The translations under genes were made by a program, and so were the position numbers. The notes beneath the pieces are model-generated. The model saw nothing but the letters and a program-made list of their open reading frames with translations. It had not been told where the DNA came from and did not search any database. A DNA stretch of 64,000 nucleotides from Amycolatopsis orientalis DSM 40040 = KCTC 9412 (lineage in GTDB: Bacteria; Actinomycetota; Actinomycetes; Mycobacteriales; Pseudonocardiaceae): assembly GCF_000478275.1 (NCBI RefSeq), contig NZ_ASJB01000051.1:62001-126000 (forward strand). Direction: 5' to 3'. The number at the start of each line of letters is the position of its first letter. The stretch's first letter is position 1. Shown here piece by piece: positions 1 through 7,344 of this stretch.

Positions 1-132
1 CAGGCCTGGGTGAAACTTGTCCTGCAGACGGTGGTCGGGATCGCGGTCTCGTTCGGCGTGCTCATGGCCCTCAAGGTCGAGGAATTGAAGCCCGCCACGG
101 ACAGGATCACCCGGTTGATCAAGCGCGGATAA
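1..132 (+). CDS. murJ: MurJ lipid II flippase, C-terminal end only
   Basis: The window opens inside an open frame of 43 residues ending in TAA. The fragment has one hydrophobic stretch (LVLQTVVGIAVSFGVLMALK) followed by a basic tail ending LIKRG, as expected for the last transmembrane helix of a polytopic MurJ/MviN flippase. The identification rests mainly on position: in actinobacteria murJ directly precedes the pseudokinase and sigM found here. In Mycobacterium tuberculosis the flippase and pseudokinase are one fused protein; here MurJ stops 78 bp before the next start, so they are separate genes. MurJ moves lipid II across the cytoplasmic membrane. The fragment alone would not identify the family. 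Confidence 0.72.
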   Translation, partial: QAWVKLVLQTVVGIAVSFGVLMALKVEELKPATDRITRLIKRG

Positions 133-210
133 CGATTCACGCACGGATGGCGCGCGTTCACGCGTCGTATTCTGGGTACTCTCGAACAGGGAGCTACGCG
201 GGAGAGTGCG

Positions 211-1815
211 GTGGATACGAGACGGAGCGAACAGGCAGGGGAGGCGAGCCAGGTGGGCATCCGGGCCCAAGGCGGGTCGCTGGCCCCTGGCCGGGTCGTC
301 GGTGACGGCCGGTATCGCCTGCTCGCACAGTTCGGGGTGGACGAACGAGCCGCCGCGCATCTTTGGCGTGCCCGCGATGGGCAGCTGAAGCGGGATGTCG
401 CGCTGACGCTGCTGGTCGGCGACCCGGCGGACGCGGAAGCCGCGAGGCTCGCGCGCCGGACGCTGGAACGCGCCGCGCACGCCTCGAAGTTCGGTCACGG
501 CGGGGTCGCGCGCGTCCTCGACGTACTCAGTCTGGGCAGCGGCGTCACCTCGAGCGAAGGTCTGCTCGGTGTCGTCGTGGCGGAATGGACCAAGGGCAGC
601 GACCTGGTCGATCTCGTGGCGCAGCGCCCGGTGGCGCCCGCGGCGGCGGCGCGGATGGTGCAGGCGCTGGCGGAAGCCGTCGACCACGCCCATCAGAACG
701 GTCTCGTCCTCGGCCTCGATCATCCGCAGCGGCTGCGGCTCACCCCGGACGGCGCGCTGAAGCTCGCCTTCCCCGGTCCGCTGCCCGAAGCGACCCTTCG
801 CGACGACGTCAAGGCGCTCGGCGCCGTCCTGTACCTGCTGCTGACCGGCCGCTGGGCCCTGCCTGGCGGTCCCGCCGCGATCCCGGCGGCGCCGCAAGCG
901 CCGACCGGCCGGATCATCCCGCCGCGTTCGCTGGTCCCGACCGTGCCTGCCGAGCTGTCCTCGCTCGCCGTCCGCACCATCGAAGACGGCGGCCACGGCG
1001 GCATCCGGACCAGCGCGGCCATCCTGCGCGTGCTGGACCAGGTCGCCGAAGCCGAGGAACGCACCCAGCTGATCAAGGCCGTCGGCGAGGAATCGGCCGT
1101 CGCCGAAGCGGATGGCACGGTCTGGACTACCAAGAAGCCCGTCAAGGACGTCGCGCGGCGCAAGAAGCTCGCCTTCGGTGTGACCGTGCTGGTCGTCGCG
1201 ACCGTGGTGATCCTGGCCTGGGGCGGGATGATGCTGATCAACCTGTTCCAGGGCGAATCGAAGTCCAGCGGCCCGAAGATCAACGTCGCCGCGTCTTCCT
1301 CCCAGGTCGCCCCGCCGCCTGGCGAACAGCCTCCGCCCGCTCAGCAACCGCCGCCTGCGGTTCCCGGTGTGGGTGCCGCGGTGAAGCCCTCCGCGGTCGC
1401 CGTGTTCAACCCGGGCAGCAGGGGCGACAGCCCCGGCCGTGCCAAGAACACGACCGACGGCGACCCGGGCACCTCGTGGAAGACCGACGAGTACGACAAG
1501 CAGTTCCCGGTGCTCAAGGACGGCGTCGGGCTGATCGTGACCTTCAAGGACCCGGTCAACCTGAGCCAGCTCAAGATCAACGCGGGCAGCCCCGGCTCGA
1601 AGGTCGAGATCCGCTCCGCCGACAAGAAGAACCCGAAGCTCGACGAGACCACCGTCGTCGCGACGGGGGAACTGGCGGCGGGTGAATCGACCATCGCGTT
1701 GCAGCAGCCGAAACAGGGTCAGTACTTCATCATCTGGATCACTCAGCTGGGTGAAGATGAGGACGGCAAGTTCATCACCGAGATCAAAGACCTGACCTTC
1801 CTGCCTGCGGGGTGA
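211..1815 (+). CDS. MurJ-associated membrane pseudokinase with discoidin-like exterior domain
   Basis: A 534-residue protein. The start is GTG with ggagag 4 nt upstream. Residues about 25-270 follow a Ser/Thr kinase fold, but the catalytic residues are gone: the VAIK lysine is replaced (VALTLL), the HRD loop reads LGLDHPQRLRL and the DFG position reads LAFPG, so it should not phosphorylate. One transmembrane helix lies at about residues 320-345 (VTVLVVATVVILAWGGMMLI). A Pro/Gln linker follows, then a discoidin-like beta domain (TTDGDPGTSWKTDEYD) at about 400-534 outside the cell. This matches the C-terminal half of mycobacterial MviN/MurJ, whose pseudokinase is phosphorylated by PknB and then bound by FhaA. 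Both partners are encoded at the other end of this window. Confidence 0.88.
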   Translation: MDTRRSEQAGEASQVGIRAQGGSLAPGRVVGDGRYRLLAQFGVDERAAAHLWRARDGQLKRDVALTLLVGDPADAEAARLARRTLERAAHASKFGHGGVARVLDVLSLGSGVTSSEGLLGVVVAEWTKGSDLVDLVAQRPVAPAAAARMVQALAEAVDHAHQNGLVLGLDHPQRLRLTPDGALKLAFPGPLPEATLRDDVKALGAVLYLLLTGRWALPGGPAAIPAAPQAPTGRIIPPRSLVPTVPAELSSLAVRTIEDGGHGGIRTSAAILRVLDQVAEAEERTQLIKAVGEESAVAEADGTVWTTKKPVKDVARRKKLAFGVTVLVVATVVILAWGGMMLINLFQGESKSSGPKINVAASSSQVAPPPGEQPPPAQQPPPAVPGVGAAVKPSAVAVFNPGSRGDSPGRAKNTTDGDPGTSWKTDEYDKQFPVLKDGVGLIVTFKDPVNLSQLKINAGSPGSKVEIRSADKKNPKLDETTVVATGELAAGESTIALQQPKQGQYFIIWITQLGEDEDGKFITEIKDLTFLPAG

Positions 1816-1846
1816 CCTCGGACACCGGGTCAGTAGGCTCTCCCGG

Positions 1847-2506
1847 GTGACAGCTGCAGCTCCCACGGACGCGGATCTCATAGCGGCGCATGCCGCCGGT
1901 GATCCGCATGCGTTCAGTGAACTGGTCCAGCGACATCGAGACCGCATGTGGGCGGTGGCCCTGCGCACCGTGCGGGATCCGGAAGAAGCCGCGGACGCCC
2001 TGCAGGACGCGTTCATCTCCGCGTTCCGCGCAGCGGGCAATTTCCGAGCCGAATCGCAGGTCACGACGTGGTTGCACCGTATCGTCGTGAACGCCTGCCT
2101 CGACCGTATCCGGCGGGGGAAGGCCAGGCCGACCGTTCCGCTGCCCGAGACCGGGCAGTTCAACGAGCCCGCGTCGCCGCGTGACTCGATGTCGGAGCGC
2201 GAGACCAGCCTCGTGGTCAAGGAAGCCCTCGACCAGCTTCCCGAAGAGCAACGTGCCCCGATCGTGTTGGTGGACGTCGAGGGATACTCCGTCGCTGAGA
2301 CGGCGAAGATGCTCGGGATCGCCGAGGGCACGGTCAAGAGCAGATGCGCCCGAGGTCGCGGAAAGCTCGCGAAGGTTCTCGGACATCTGCGGAACCCCGA
2401 TGCGATTGCGAACGTCCCAACTCACGAAAGCAAACGAGAGCGCGCTACCCCGCAACGGGGTGCCAGGCGTCCTCAGGGCACGCCGGGTGACGGGGAGGGA
2501 CGATGA
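1847..2506 (+). CDS. sigM: ECF RNA polymerase sigma factor SigM
   Basis: A 219-residue extracytoplasmic-function sigma factor with GTG start. Region 2 spans about residues 15-85 (FSELVQRHRDRMWAVALRTV; core-binding segment DALQDAFISAFRAA). Region 4 is at about 125-180, with the helix-turn-helix YSVAETAKMLGIAEGTVKSR. The last 35 residues are polar and poorly structured. It starts 31 bp after the pseudokinase gene and overlaps the next gene by 4 bp (ATGA), so it is probably translationally coupled to its anti-sigma factor. Placement between murJ/pseudokinase and trxB is the conserved position of sigM in mycobacteria and relatives. The regulon cannot be read from the sequence. Confidence 0.93.
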   Translation: MTAAAPTDADLIAAHAAGDPHAFSELVQRHRDRMWAVALRTVRDPEEAADALQDAFISAFRAAGNFRAESQVTTWLHRIVVNACLDRIRRGKARPTVPLPETGQFNEPASPRDSMSERETSLVVKEALDQLPEEQRAPIVLVDVEGYSVAETAKMLGIAEGTVKSRCARGRGKLAKVLGHLRNPDAIANVPTHESKRERATPQRGARRPQGTPGDGEGR

Positions 2507-3288
2507 CAGACGAGAGCAGGGGGATCGGTGGGACCGTCGGTCCGCCGTGGTCTGTCGATGTGCTCGCCGACCTGCACGCAGGTGTGCTGGACGAGCGAGA
2601 GGCGGCCGAGCTGTGGCCGTTGGTGAACGCCGACCCCGAAGCACTGGCGATCATCGAAGCACTTGAAGCGACCACGGCCGACCTCGCGGACCTCGCGAAC
2701 GAGCCGGTCGCACCCATGCCCGCGGAGTACGCGGCCCGGCTCGACGCGGCGCTGGCCGCCGAGATGCGGTCGTCGCCTGCGTTTCAAGGCCCACCTCAAG
2801 GGCAGCAGGCGCAGGTCGCCCCGGTGGTGGACCTCGCGGCCGCACGGCGGCGGCGGAACAAGCGGATCGGCTGGGGCGCCGGGATAGCGACCGTGGCCGC
2901 GGCGGCCATCGCCGCCGTCGCGATCGTCGTCCCCACCACGCAGCAGACGACACCGGGCGGCGTCGCGCAGCCACCGCCCGCACCCACCGGCCCTTCGGTC
3001 GGCGGAGACGGCGGCGGCGCCGAAGCCCTCGTCGGCAAGGCGATCGGCGTCCGTGACTTCGGCTCGTTGAAGACCGAGGAACGGCTCGATGCCTGTGTCG
3101 CGGCCGCCGGACTGGACCCCGACGTGCGCCCGGAAGGCATCCGGCCGGTGAACGTCGCGGGCAAGGACGGCGTGATGGTGATCTACACCACAGGCAAACT
3201 CGCCCAGTTCCGCATCGTCGCGTTCGGCGCCGACTGCGGACCGGGCAACCCGGCGATCCTCTTCGACAAGATCATCGGACAGAAGTAG
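2503..3288 (+). CDS. Membrane anti-sigma-M factor
   Basis: A 261-residue protein starting with ATG inside the sigM stop (ATGA overlap). The N-terminal cytoplasmic part, about 125 residues, starts with a zinc-free anti-sigma-like helical domain (VDVLADLHAGVLDEREAAEL). One transmembrane helix at about 127-147 (WGAGIATVAAAAIAAVAIVV) is followed by an external domain of about 110 residues containing two Cys (DACVAAAG and FGADCGPG). Size, topology and position match the protein encoded after sigM in mycobacteria (Rv3912), which holds SigM inactive at the membrane. No HxxxCxxC zinc motif is visible, so it is not a ZAS-type, redox-sensing anti-sigma factor. Transcription ends at the strong hairpin just downstream. 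Confidence 0.85.
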   Translation: MTDESRGIGGTVGPPWSVDVLADLHAGVLDEREAAELWPLVNADPEALAIIEALEATTADLADLANEPVAPMPAEYAARLDAALAAEMRSSPAFQGPPQGQQAQVAPVVDLAAARRRRNKRIGWGAGIATVAAAAIAAVAIVVPTTQQTTPGGVAQPPPAPTGPSVGGDGGGAEALVGKAIGVRDFGSLKTEERLDACVAAAGLDPDVRPEGIRPVNVAGKDGVMVIYTTGKLAQFRIVAFGADCGPGNPAILFDKIIGQK

Positions 3289-3297
3289 CGGTTCAAG

Positions 3298-3360
3298 CGA
3301 TAGCAAAGGTCCCCTGCTCCCCTGGCGTCCGCCGGAGGGAGCGGGGGACCTTTGCTATCG
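3298..3360. terminator. Long 24-bp-arm hairpin after sigM operon
   Basis: Near-perfect inverted repeat: CGATAGCAAAGGTCCCC at the left end and its complement GGGGACCTTTGCTATCG at the right, extended inward to 24-bp arms with one T/G mismatch and a 15-nt loop. It lies 10 bp past the anti-sigma stop codon and before the trxB promoter. There is no T-run, but its position fits a transcription end. The AAAGGTCCCC core resembles repetitive palindromes common between genes in this lineage. Confidence 0.75.
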
Positions 3361-3397
3361 CCGTCGCAGGGCAGGAGAAGTAGCGCCGGTCACCCCG

Positions 3398-3423
3398 GGA
3401 ACACCGGCCCCTACGATCGTGTT
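3398..3423 (+). promoter_or_regulatory. Putative SigR/SigH-type promoter of trxBA
   Basis: GGAAC at 3398-3402 is followed after exactly 18 nt by GTT at 3421-3423. This fits the GGAA(C/T)-N18-GTT consensus of the thiol-stress sigma factors SigR (Streptomyces) and SigH (Mycobacterium), which are known to drive trxBA. It sits 39 bp before the trxB start. A SigM-like reading (GGAAC-N15-CGT) is also possible but fits less well. Confidence 0.5.
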
Positions 3424-3461
3424 GAGCCTGGTGAACAGGTCACTACGAGCGGAGGTCACGG

Positions 3462-4457
3462 GTGGCTGCCGAGGAGATCAGGAACCTGATCGTCATTGGG
3501 TCGGGTCCTGCGGGGTACACCGCCGCTGTCTACGCGGCACGAGCGCAGCTCGAACCGTTGGTGTTCGAGGGCACTCAGTTCGGCGGTGCGTTGATGACGA
3601 CGACGGAGGTCGAGAACTTTCCCGGCTTCCGCGAAGGCATCCAGGGCCCCGACCTCATGGAAGAAATGCGCGAGCAGGCGAAGCGTTTCGGCGCGGACCT
3701 GCGTCAGGAGGACGTCGAGTCCGTCGAGCTGACCGGAGACGTCAAGTACGTCTTCGCGAACGGCCAGCGCTACGCGGCCCGCGCGGTCGTGCTCTCGATG
3801 GGTGCCGCGGCCCGCTACCTGAACGTGCCGGGTGAGCAGGAACTGCTCGGCCGCGGTGTGTCGGCCTGTGCCACCTGCGACGGCTTCTTCTTCCGCGACC
3901 ACGACATCGTGGTCGCCGGCGGCGGCGACTCCGCGATGGAGGAGGCGACCTTCCTGACGAAGTTCGCCAAGTCCGTCACGATCGTCCACCGCCGCGAAGA
4001 GTTCCGCGCCTCCAAGATCATGCTGGAGCGGGCCCGCGAGAACGAGAAGATCAAGTGGGCGCTCAACAAGCAGATCACCGCGGTCGAGGGTGAGGGCAAG
4101 GTCGAGGGCCTGAAGCTCAAGGACACGGTGACCGGCGAGGAGTCGAAGCTGGACGTGACCGGGTTCTTCGTCGCGATCGGCCACGACCCGCGCAGCGAAC
4201 TGGTGCGCGGCCAGGTGGAACTCGACGAGGACGGCTACGTGCTCACCAAGGGCCGGACCTCGTACACGAACCTGCCCGGTGTGTTCGCGGCGGGCGACCT
4301 GGTCGACCGCACCTACCGGCAGGCGATCACCGCCGCGGGTTCGGGCTGCGCCGCCGCGATCGACGCGGAACGATGGCTGGCGGAACACGCCGGTGTCGAG
4401 GCCGCGCAGGAGACCCCCGAGCTGGTCGGCGGCGGCTACGGCGCCACCACCAACTGA
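3462..4457 (+). CDS. trxB: Thioredoxin reductase
   Basis: A 331-residue FAD/NADPH-dependent reductase that reduces thioredoxin in the cytoplasm. The start is GTG with GGAGG 6 nt upstream. The N-terminal FAD-binding motif is GSGPAGYTAAVYAARA (residues 13-28), the redox-active disulfide is CATC (136-139), the NADPH-binding motif is GGGDSAMEEA, and the C-terminal FAD segment is GVFAAGDLVDRTYRQAITAAGSG shortened here to its core AAGDLVD. Length is usual for the low-molecular-weight class. It is co-directional with trxA 38 bp downstream, and the likely SigR-type promoter upstream suggests induction by thiol oxidation. Confidence 0.97.
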   Translation: MAAEEIRNLIVIGSGPAGYTAAVYAARAQLEPLVFEGTQFGGALMTTTEVENFPGFREGIQGPDLMEEMREQAKRFGADLRQEDVESVELTGDVKYVFANGQRYAARAVVLSMGAAARYLNVPGEQELLGRGVSACATCDGFFFRDHDIVVAGGGDSAMEEATFLTKFAKSVTIVHRREEFRASKIMLERARENEKIKWALNKQITAVEGEGKVEGLKLKDTVTGEESKLDVTGFFVAIGHDPRSELVRGQVELDEDGYVLTKGRTSYTNLPGVFAAGDLVDRTYRQAITAAGSGCAAAIDAERWLAEHAGVEAAQETPELVGGGYGATTN

Positions 4458-4495
4458 CTTTTCCAGCACCCGTTCACCACCCAGGAGGAGACACC

Positions 4496-4819
4496 ATGAC
4501 CAACACCGTGACGGTGACCGACAAAACGTTCGTCGACGACGTGCTGACGAGCGAGAAGCCCGTCCTGGTCGACTTCTGGGCGACCTGGTGCGGTCCGTGC
4601 AAGATGGTCGCCCCGGTGCTCGAGGAGATCGCGGCGGAGAACGGCGAAAAGCTGACCATCGCGAAGCTCGACATCGACGCCAACCCGAACACTGCGCGTG
4701 ACTACCAGGTGATGTCGATCCCGACGCTGATCCTGTTCCAGGGCGGCAAGCCGGTGAAGCAGATCGTCGGCGCCAAGCCGAAGGCCGCGCTGCTGTCGGA
4801 CCTCGCCGACGTCCTCTGA
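4496..4819 (+). CDS. trxA: Thioredoxin
   Basis: A 107-residue thioredoxin. ATG was chosen over a more upstream in-frame start because AGGAGGAG sits 6 nt before it and the upstream extension overlaps trxB with no family similarity. The active site is WCGPC (residues 31-35) in the context VDFWATWCGPCK, with the cis-proline loop SIPTLILF. It takes electrons from TrxB and reduces cytoplasmic disulfides. It forms a two-gene operon with trxB, and a hairpin follows 17 bp after the stop codon. Confidence 0.97.
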   Translation: MTNTVTVTDKTFVDDVLTSEKPVLVDFWATWCGPCKMVAPVLEEIAAENGEKLTIAKLDIDANPNTARDYQVMSIPTLILFQGGKPVKQIVGAKPKAALLSDLADVL

Positions 4820-4836
4820 TCTCGCGTTTCACCTGG

Positions 4837-4870
4837 CGAAACCCGGGGCCTGCCCAGGCTCCGGGTTTCG
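4837..4870 (+). terminator. Terminator after trxBA
   Basis: Inverted repeat CGAAACCCGG / CCGGGTTTCG with a GC-rich 14-nt interior that pairs partly, starting 17 bp after the trxA stop. It is followed by TCGTTCTCC, only weakly T-rich. Confidence 0.7.
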
Positions 4871-5080
4871 TCGTTCTCCGGGGCGGGTACTTCAGGTCGT
4901 CACGGGAACGTGATCATGCTGCCCGGACGGGTTTCACGAACGGGGACTTGACGCACCGACCGGGCCTCCGCGCTCACCGAGAGTTCACAGGGCACAATAG
5001 AGCACCGGGGTTCGCCCCGCAGAGTTTTCACGTCGCGCATCGAGCTCGATTCGGTGCCCCAAGGGAAGAGCGAGGAGTGC

Positions 5081-6229
5081 ATGCGGGTACTCCGCCGCGG
5101 TGACGCCGGGCCGGACGTCGCCGAGATCAGGTCCACGCTTGCGGCGATGGAGCTGCTTCCGCCGGTGACCGAATCCGGGGAGTACGAGCTCTTCGACACG
5201 GCCATGGAACACGCCGTCCGGGCGTTCCAGCAGCGTCGTGGGCTGATCACCGACGGCCTGGTGGGCCCGGCGACCTATCAAGCGCTCCGTGGCGCCAGCT
5301 TCCACCTCGGCAGCAGGCCGCTGGCCTACATGTTCGCGGCCCCGGTGCACGGCGACGACGTCTTCGCCCTCCAGGAGCGGCTGACCGAACTCGGCTTCGA
5401 CGCCGGCCGCCCGGACGGGCACTTCGGCGCGCAGACCGAACGCGCGCTCAAGACCTTCCAGCGCGACATGCGCCTGGTCGCCGACGGTATCTGCGGTCCG
5501 GCCACCATCCGCGAACTGCACCGGCTCTCCTCGCCGCGCGCCCGCGGCGGCCGCCCGGTCTTCCTGCGCGAGCAGGAGCAGGTCCGCCAGGCCGGCCCCC
5601 GGCTGCGCGGCAAGCGCATCGTGATCGACCCGGGCCACGGCGGGGAAGACCTCGGCGTCGTCGCCGGCGGCCTGCGTGAAGCGGACATCGCCTGGGACCT
5701 GGCGCGACGGCTCGAAGGCCGGATGAAGGCCACGGGCATGGAGGCGCTGATCTCGCGCGGCCCGAACCAGAGCCCCAGCGAGGGTGAGCGCGCGAAGTTC
5801 GCCAACGAGGCGGGCGCCGACCTGTTCCTTTCGCTGCACAACGACAGGAACCCCTCGCCCAAGGCGCAGGGGGTCGCGAGCTTCCACTTCGGCACCGGCA
5901 ACGGCACCACGTCGACCGTCGGTGAGCTGTTGGCGGGCTTCATCCAGCGTGAGCTGGCCGCCCGGACCGGCATGCTCGACTGCCGCACGCACTACAAGAC
6001 CTGGGAGATCTTCACCCGCACCCGCTGCCCCGCGGTGCGGATCGAGATCGGCTACCTGACCAACCCGGAGGACAGCGCCAAACTCGCCGACCCGGCTTTC
6101 CGCGACGTCGTCGCCGAAGGCATCCTGGTCGCCGTGAAGCGCCTGTACCTCCTCGGCGAAGGGGACCAGCCGACCGGCACGTTCACCTTCGCGGACGTCC
6201 TGGCCCACGAACTCGCCAAAGCGGAGTAG
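5081..6229 (+). CDS. cwlM: CwlM, N-acetylmuramoyl-L-alanine amidase-like regulator of peptidoglycan synthesis
   Basis: A 382-residue protein. ATG is chosen with GAGGAG 4 nt upstream; GTG at 5054 would add 9 residues. It has no signal peptide, so it is cytoplasmic. Two peptidoglycan-binding repeats (VLRRGDAGPDVAEIRSTL and VFALQERLTELGFDAG) cover residues 1-150. An Amidase_3 domain covers about 178-375, with the expected zinc ligands visible: His in VIDPGHGGED, Glu in LREADIAW, His in LFLSLHNDR, plus the catalytic-position Glu in VRIEIGYLTN. In mycobacteria CwlM is phosphorylated by PknB, activates MurA, and interacts with FhaA and MurJ. All those partners except MurA are in this window. Whether this protein keeps amidase activity cannot be told. 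Confidence 0.9.
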   Translation: MRVLRRGDAGPDVAEIRSTLAAMELLPPVTESGEYELFDTAMEHAVRAFQQRRGLITDGLVGPATYQALRGASFHLGSRPLAYMFAAPVHGDDVFALQERLTELGFDAGRPDGHFGAQTERALKTFQRDMRLVADGICGPATIRELHRLSSPRARGGRPVFLREQEQVRQAGPRLRGKRIVIDPGHGGEDLGVVAGGLREADIAWDLARRLEGRMKATGMEALISRGPNQSPSEGERAKFANEAGADLFLSLHNDRNPSPKAQGVASFHFGTGNGTTSTVGELLAGFIQRELAARTGMLDCRTHYKTWEIFTRTRCPAVRIEIGYLTNPEDSAKLADPAFRDVVAEGILVAVKRLYLLGEGDQPTGTFTFADVLAHELAKAE

Positions 6230-6560
6230 CCAGTCCTCCACACCCGCACGCGGGCGCACACCCCTCTGCCGACGCTCTCGGCACAACCGGTTGTGTGCCG
6301 CCTCCCGCCCTCACGCCACCCCTAGATCCACCAGCGCGCAGCCCCCGCCCTTCCCGGGGGGCGTCCCCAGGTCCAGCCTACCCATCCACAGATTTTCCAC
6401 CGCTCCTATCAGCGATCTGTGGATAACTCGGCGGGTTACCCACAGCTGTCCCCAAGGCGGGGGATGGCCGCTGCGCGTACCCGCAGAGTCTGATACAGCG
6501 ACCTCCGAGAGGCCGCGATGAGCCACACATCCAGGTTCGCGGATGGGGGCTTGAAGAAGT
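6230..6560. other. Convergent intergenic region with DnaA-box hairpin and palindrome
   Basis: No gene is apparent between cwlM and the convergent GNAT gene. A 14-bp palindrome CACAACCGGTTGTG lies at 6282-6295. An inverted repeat ATCCACAGAT (6384-6393) / ATCTGTGGAT (6415-6424) has DnaA-box sequence in its arms; TGTGGATAA at 6418-6426 is the exact complement of TTATCCACA. A further TTACCCACA lies at about 6436-6444. The rest shows nothing recognisable. Either hairpin could act as a bidirectional terminator. Confidence 0.6.
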
Positions 6561-7205
6561 TCAGGCGCGACCGAGGCTCGGCTCGGCGGTCGTGATGGAG
6601 ACCTGGCCGAGCAGCCGTTCGAGGGCCGCCTCCACGTCTTCCTTCCACGAGATCGCCGACCGCAGTTCCAGCCGCAGCCGCGGCCAGCGCGGATGAGGCC
6701 GCACGGTCTTGAAGCCGACGCTCTGCAGGAACGCGGCGGGCAGCACGCAGCTGTGCCCACCGTCCGGATCGGTCTCTTCGGGCTTGGCGTCACCGAAGGC
6801 TTCGATCGCGCGGACACCGCGTTTGGTCAGATCCTTCGCCACGGCCTGCACCAGCATCCGGCCGAGCCCACCGCCCTGGAATTCGGGTAGGACCTGGAAG
6901 GCGGTCAGCAGCACCGCGTCCGGTCCGGGCGGTGAGGTCGGGAAGGCCAGCGAGCGCGGCACGGCGTTCGGCGGCGCGTAGAGCACGAAGCCGACGGGCA
7001 GGGTGTCGCTGTAGACGATCCGGCCGCAGGAGCCCCATTCCAGCAGCACGCTGGAGACCCAGGCTTCCTTTTCGACCTCTGTCGCGCCGTATTCCTCGGC
7101 CTGCGCCTTCAAATGCGGCGCCAGCTCCCAGTACACGCAGCGGCGGCAGCTCTTGGGCAGATGCTCGAGGTTGTCCAGGGTTACGCCCACGACGCGACGC
7201 GACAC
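6561..7205 (-). CDS. GNAT-family N-acetyltransferase
   Basis: A 214-residue protein. GTG at 7205 is chosen because GGGAGG lies 6 nt upstream and the family begins here (SRRVVGVTLDNLEHLP); the longer frame to 7325 overlaps the divergent aminotransferase. The acetyl-CoA loop is QVLPEFQGGGLGRMLVQAV (about residues 120-138). A Cys-containing N-terminal segment (SCRRCVYWEL) precedes the GNAT core. It occupies the place of Rv3916c, between cwlM and parB in mycobacteria, so it is a conserved origin-region gene of unknown substrate. The C-terminal tail (SWKEDVEAALERLLGQ) looks like an added helix. Confidence 0.83.
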   Translation of the reverse strand: MSRRVVGVTLDNLEHLPKSCRRCVYWELAPHLKAQAEEYGATEVEKEAWVSSVLLEWGSCGRIVYSDTLPVGFVLYAPPNAVPRSLAFPTSPPGPDAVLLTAFQVLPEFQGGGLGRMLVQAVAKDLTKRGVRAIEAFGDAKPEETDPDGGHSCVLPAAFLQSVGFKTVRPHPRWPRLRLELRSAISWKEDVEAALERLLGQVSITTAEPSLGRA

Positions 7206-7344
7206 CGGCAAACCTCCCTGAAACGACAACACCCGACTCAGCCCTGTCCCGAGCAGGGCTCGCCGAAGGGGTCCTGACCGAGGATAGGCCGATGTGATGA
7301 ACACCGGAAGGCCAGGGCCCCACAAGGGAGGGTGGTTACACTCG

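Noticed and set aside
4825..4843. GTTTCACCTGGCGAAAC after trxA as a possible parS site.
   Set aside because: The central ACGTG is absent and the half-site spacing is wrong; the sequence is part of the trxBA terminator.
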